Positions 62,132 to 64,000 of a DNA stretch of 64,000 nucleotides are shown piece by piece (the stretch's first letter is position 1; the number at the start of each line of letters is the position of its first letter). A program made the position numbers and the translations under genes. The notes below the pieces were generated by a model, which saw only the letters and a list, made by a program, of their open reading frames with translations, was not told where the DNA came from and ran no database searches. Source of the DNA: Jiangella sp. DSM 45060 (lineage in GTDB: Bacteria; Actinomycetota; Actinomycetes; Jiangellales; Jiangellaceae); contig NZ_LT629771.1 of NCBI RefSeq assembly GCF_900105175.1, positions 62,001 to 126,000 on the forward strand, read 5' to 3'.

Positions 62132-63345
62132 GACGTGACCTCCTCGATCAGGAAGCTCCAGCACTCGCGCCGATGGTCCCACGACCGGTCGACGACGCGG
62201 AACCGCGTGCCGGGCGGGTACAGCACCTCGGCCTCGTGCGGGAACGACGACAGCGCCCGGATGTCGGCGCCGCTGTGCCCGACGACGGTGATGAACGCGT
62301 TGCCGCCGCCCCGGAACGCGTCGGCCACCGACCGGCTGGCCGACGCACTGGCGAACCCCCGATCCGCCACGACGACGCCCGGCCGCCATCGCCGCAACTG
62401 CGCCGCCGGCAGCGACGTGCCGCGGTAGGCGAGGCCCGTGAACCGGGGCAGCGCCGCCACCCCCGCCACCGCGTCGTCGACCAACTGCCACAACGCCGCC
62501 CGCCGTTTCTTCGGAACGTCGGTGTGGTGGCGGAGGTAAGCGTTCAGCTCGCCGGCCCCTTCGACGGTCGTGTAGTAGTGCAGAGCGCGGCGTTGCGCGG
62601 ACGTCAGCCGCTCGAGCGCCTGCCACTCCGGCGCCGGTGCCGGGGCCGCTGCCGGGTCGGTGGCCGGCGTTGTGGCCGGTGCCGGGACGGGGTTCGTGGC
62701 TTGGGTGGTTGCCGGGGCCGCTGCCGGCGTTGTTGCCCGTGCCGATGCGGCAGCCGAGGTCGTTGCGCGCGCCGTTGCCGGGTCGGTGGCCGGTGCCGGG
62801 ACGGGGGTCGTGGCCGGGGTGGATGCCCGGATCGGGGCCGTGGCCGGCGTCGTCGCTGGAGTCGGTGCCGTGGCCTGGGCCGGGACCGGGGCGCGAGTCG
62901 TCACCTGCGTCGGCGTCGTGACTGTGGCCGGGGCCGTTGCTGGGGCGCGGGCCGTCACCTGGGCCGGCGCGGGTGCGGCCGTCGGCGTCGAGGCGGTCGT
63001 CGGCGTCGTTGCCGGAGCCGCCACCTGGGCCGGGACCGGAGCCGGTGTGGCCGTCGGCGCGGGCACGGGGCGCAGTAGCTCGCCGGCCTCGTCGGCCGCG
63101 GAATGGGCGGCCAGTGTCAGCGCCTCGGTGGCGGCCGCGAGCGCCTGTCGCATGGCCGCGGCGGCGTCGCGGAGCGCGTGCTGCTCGGACGGTGACAGCG
63201 CCGGCCCGGCCCGCCGCTCGACGACGCGGACGTGCGAGAGCACCGCCGCGGCGAGCACGCCGGTGGCGTCGTGAACCGCGCCGGGCAGCTGCGCCAACCG
63301 GCGGGCGGCGGACCGGACGGGTCGCGCGGAGGACGAGAGGACCAC
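62098..63345 (-). CDS. ADP-ribosyltransferase-like protein with Ala/Pro/Thr linker (possible toxin)
   Basis: 415 residues from GTG 63345; the frame is open to 63510, so a longer start is possible. Residues 1-90 are helical, 92-239 a low-complexity Ala/Pro/Thr/Val linker, and 240-415 an R-S-E-type ADP-ribosyltransferase domain. The arginine is in AYRGTSL (Arg308), the STS-like motif is FASASASRS (331-339), and the catalytic ExE is EAEVLYP (371-373). No signal peptide or secretion motif is visible. The target is unknown. The layout resembles polymorphic toxins. A small acidic gene follows, overlapping by 34 bp. Confidence 0.72.
   Translation of the reverse strand: MVLSSSARPVRSAARRLAQLPGAVHDATGVLAAAVLSHVRVVERRAGPALSPSEQHALRDAAAAMRQALAAATEALTLAAHSAADEAGELLRPVPAPTATPAPVPAQVAAPATTPTTASTPTAAPAPAQVTARAPATAPATVTTPTQVTTRAPVPAQATAPTPATTPATAPIRASTPATTPVPAPATDPATARATTSAAASARATTPAAAPATTQATNPVPAPATTPATDPAAAPAPAPEWQALERLTSAQRRALHYYTTVEGAGELNAYLRHHTDVPKKRRAALWQLVDDAVAGVAALPRFTGLAYRGTSLPAAQLRRWRPGVVVADRGFASASASRSVADAFRGGGNAFITVVGHSGADIRALSSFPHEAEVLYPPGTRFRVVDRSWDHRRECWSFLIEEVTSCASTAPSTTS
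62629..63063. repeat. Low-complexity repeat encoding the Ala/Pro/Thr linker
   Basis: Degenerate GGCCGGTGCCGGGACGGGG-like and GCCGGGGCCGTTGC-like units recur irregularly, encoding ATTPATxP- and APVPA-type peptide repeats inside the transferase gene. Such tracts can change length by slippage. The frame stays open on the plus strand too, giving spurious reading frames. Confidence 0.7.
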
Positions 63346-63436
63346 ACTTCCTATGGGTCGTTCGCGGACCCCGAATGTGACAGCGTCCCCGAGATCGATC
63401 TCGTTCTGCCTCGGAACGCGGTTCAACGCCGCCGGG

Positions 63437-63458
63437 TGTCGGTGCCCGCCCGTAGGGT
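63437..63458 (+). promoter_or_regulatory. PafBC-type DNA-damage promoter (RecA-NDp)
   Basis: TGTCGGTG (63437-63444), the 8-nt spacer CCCGCCCG and TAGGGT (63453-63458) match the actinobacterial TTGTCRGTG-N8-TANNNT promoter except for the first T, which is G. Transcription would run rightward into the gene at 63534 with a leader of about 70 nt. The 25-bp core is identical to the copy at 23351-23375. Confidence 0.68.
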
Positions 63459-63533
63459 GGGACTCCCTCCCAGCCGGGCGGGCCATGTCCACGCCGCCGT
63501 CAGAATCCACGTCGTCGTCAGAAGGAGCAGCCG

Positions 63534-64000
63534 ATGACCGAGCCGACCGTCGCCCTGCTCCGCGACGCCGGGTTGCTCGACGGCGAGGGGGACGACTGGT
63601 ACCGCGAGTGGATCCGCTGGACCCTCGCGGCCGGCCACACCCCGCCCGAGGTCGTCGACATCGCGCGCGACGAACATGTGACGGCGGCGACGTTCGCCCC
63701 GCTGGCCGGCCGCACCGTCTGGCGCGGCCCCGACGACCGCCCGTACGTCCTCATCGACGACGCGCGGCGGGCGGGCGAACTGGCCCGGCTCACCGAACTG
63801 CTCAACGGCGGGCGGCCGAGCCGCAGCGAGCCACGCCGCCGCCGCAACCGCTGGTCCTACACCGGGCTGTTCGGCCTCAACCGCGGCGACGCCGGCACCG
63901 CGGTGAAGCGCGGCGCCCTGGTCGCGACGCCCGAGGGGACGATGATGACGGCGGCCGGTCGCCGTGCCCTGCGCGCCGTCCCCAACCCGGTCGACTGGTT
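63534..64000 (+). CDS. Unknown protein behind a DNA-damage promoter (3' end cut by window edge)
   Basis: 155 codons are visible. It begins MTEPTVALLRDAGLLDGEGD, then DWYREWIRWTLAAGHTPPEV, and later has an Arg-rich patch (RSEPRRRRNRWSYTG). ATG 63534 has GAAGGAG 8 nt upstream. No domain is recognised. The early WYREWIRW is a hydrophobic/aromatic helix but not a membrane segment. The promoter type suggests induction by DNA damage through PafBC. Codon use is like the neighbours. Confidence 0.7.
   Translation, partial: MTEPTVALLRDAGLLDGEGDDWYREWIRWTLAAGHTPPEVVDIARDEHVTAATFAPLAGRTVWRGPDDRPYVLIDDARRAGELARLTELLNGGRPSRSEPRRRRNRWSYTGLFGLNRGDAGTAVKRGALVATPEGTMMTAAGRRALRAVPNPVDW

Noticed and set aside
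62172..63380. Plus-strand frames rich in Gly/Arg/Val opposite the transferase gene
   Set aside because: Products of the repeat tract read in the wrong direction; no domains and no start signals.
63391..63402. 12-bp palindrome GAGATCGATCTC upstream of the transferase gene
   Set aside because: It could be an operator, but it is short, AT/GC-balanced and matches no motif I know; its position relative to an uncertain promoter is unclear.

Overview
The window is very GC-rich with strong GC3 bias, and start codons are often GTG, occasionally TTG. The gene set (menaquinone genes beside a 14-subunit complex I, secE-nusG-rplKA-rplJL-rpoBC, C-type ribosomal protein L33, HadA/HadB-like dehydratases, DUF1707 proteins, a deazaflavin-dependent nitroreductase and several leaderless promoters) indicates a high-GC Gram-positive actinomycete. 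Jiangella or a relative is my best guess, from overall resemblance only. The window looks like chromosomal core genome. I see no phage, plasmid, insertion sequence, CRISPR array or rRNA operon.

Layout. 1-21.7 kb is a respiratory block. It holds menF (cut by the window start) and menG back to back, two tandem DUF1707 membrane proteins, a menaquinone/geranylgeranyl reductase, nuoA to nuoN in canonical order with mostly 1-4 bp overlaps, and a long-chain polyprenyl diphosphate synthase. A palindrome ahead of the reductase matches the operator of the NADH/NAD+ sensor Rex. 21.7-30.4 kb holds a small GntR regulator, a RarD/EamA transporter, the ferredoxin oxidoreductase pair korAB, cstA with its small partner, an M48 protease and a frameshifted pseudogene. 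30.5-34.3 kb holds a secreted phytase-like/GDPD fusion, an alpha/beta hydrolase that has lost its nucleophile, and yajQ. 34.4-37.1 kb holds tRNA-Tyr, tRNA-Thr, tRNA-Met, rpmG, hadA, hadB and murB. 37.1-48.1 kb is mixed: oxidoreductases, an internally deleted SDR, an HxlR/MFS pair, a PIG-L deacetylase behind a poly-cysteine leader ORF, a deleted Fic gene, an adenosine deaminase-like gene, an aminotransferase, paired small membrane proteins and a secreted M14 carboxypeptidase. 48.3-61.9 kb is the transcription/translation block tRNA-Trp-secE-nusG-rplK-rplA-(Abhydrolase_9)-rplJ-rplL-rpoB-rpoC. 61.9-64 kb is accessory: a small acidic protein, an ADP-ribosyltransferase-like protein with an Ala/Pro/Thr linker, and a divergent unknown gene behind a PafBC-type DNA-damage promoter.

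How it fits together. MenF, MenG, the prenyl synthase and the reductase build and tailor menaquinone. The nuo complex reduces it with NADH. The Rex-like site would tie this to cellular redox state. The strongest leads for something new are (i) the ADP-ribosyltransferase/acidic-partner pair beside a DNA-damage promoter, (ii) the cysteine-codon leader whose Cys codons are complementary to the ribosome-binding region of a PIG-L (mycothiol-type) deacetylase, and (iii) an orphan copy of the DNA-damage promoter pointing into korB. RpoB also carries Asn where most bacteria have the rifampicin-contact Ser.
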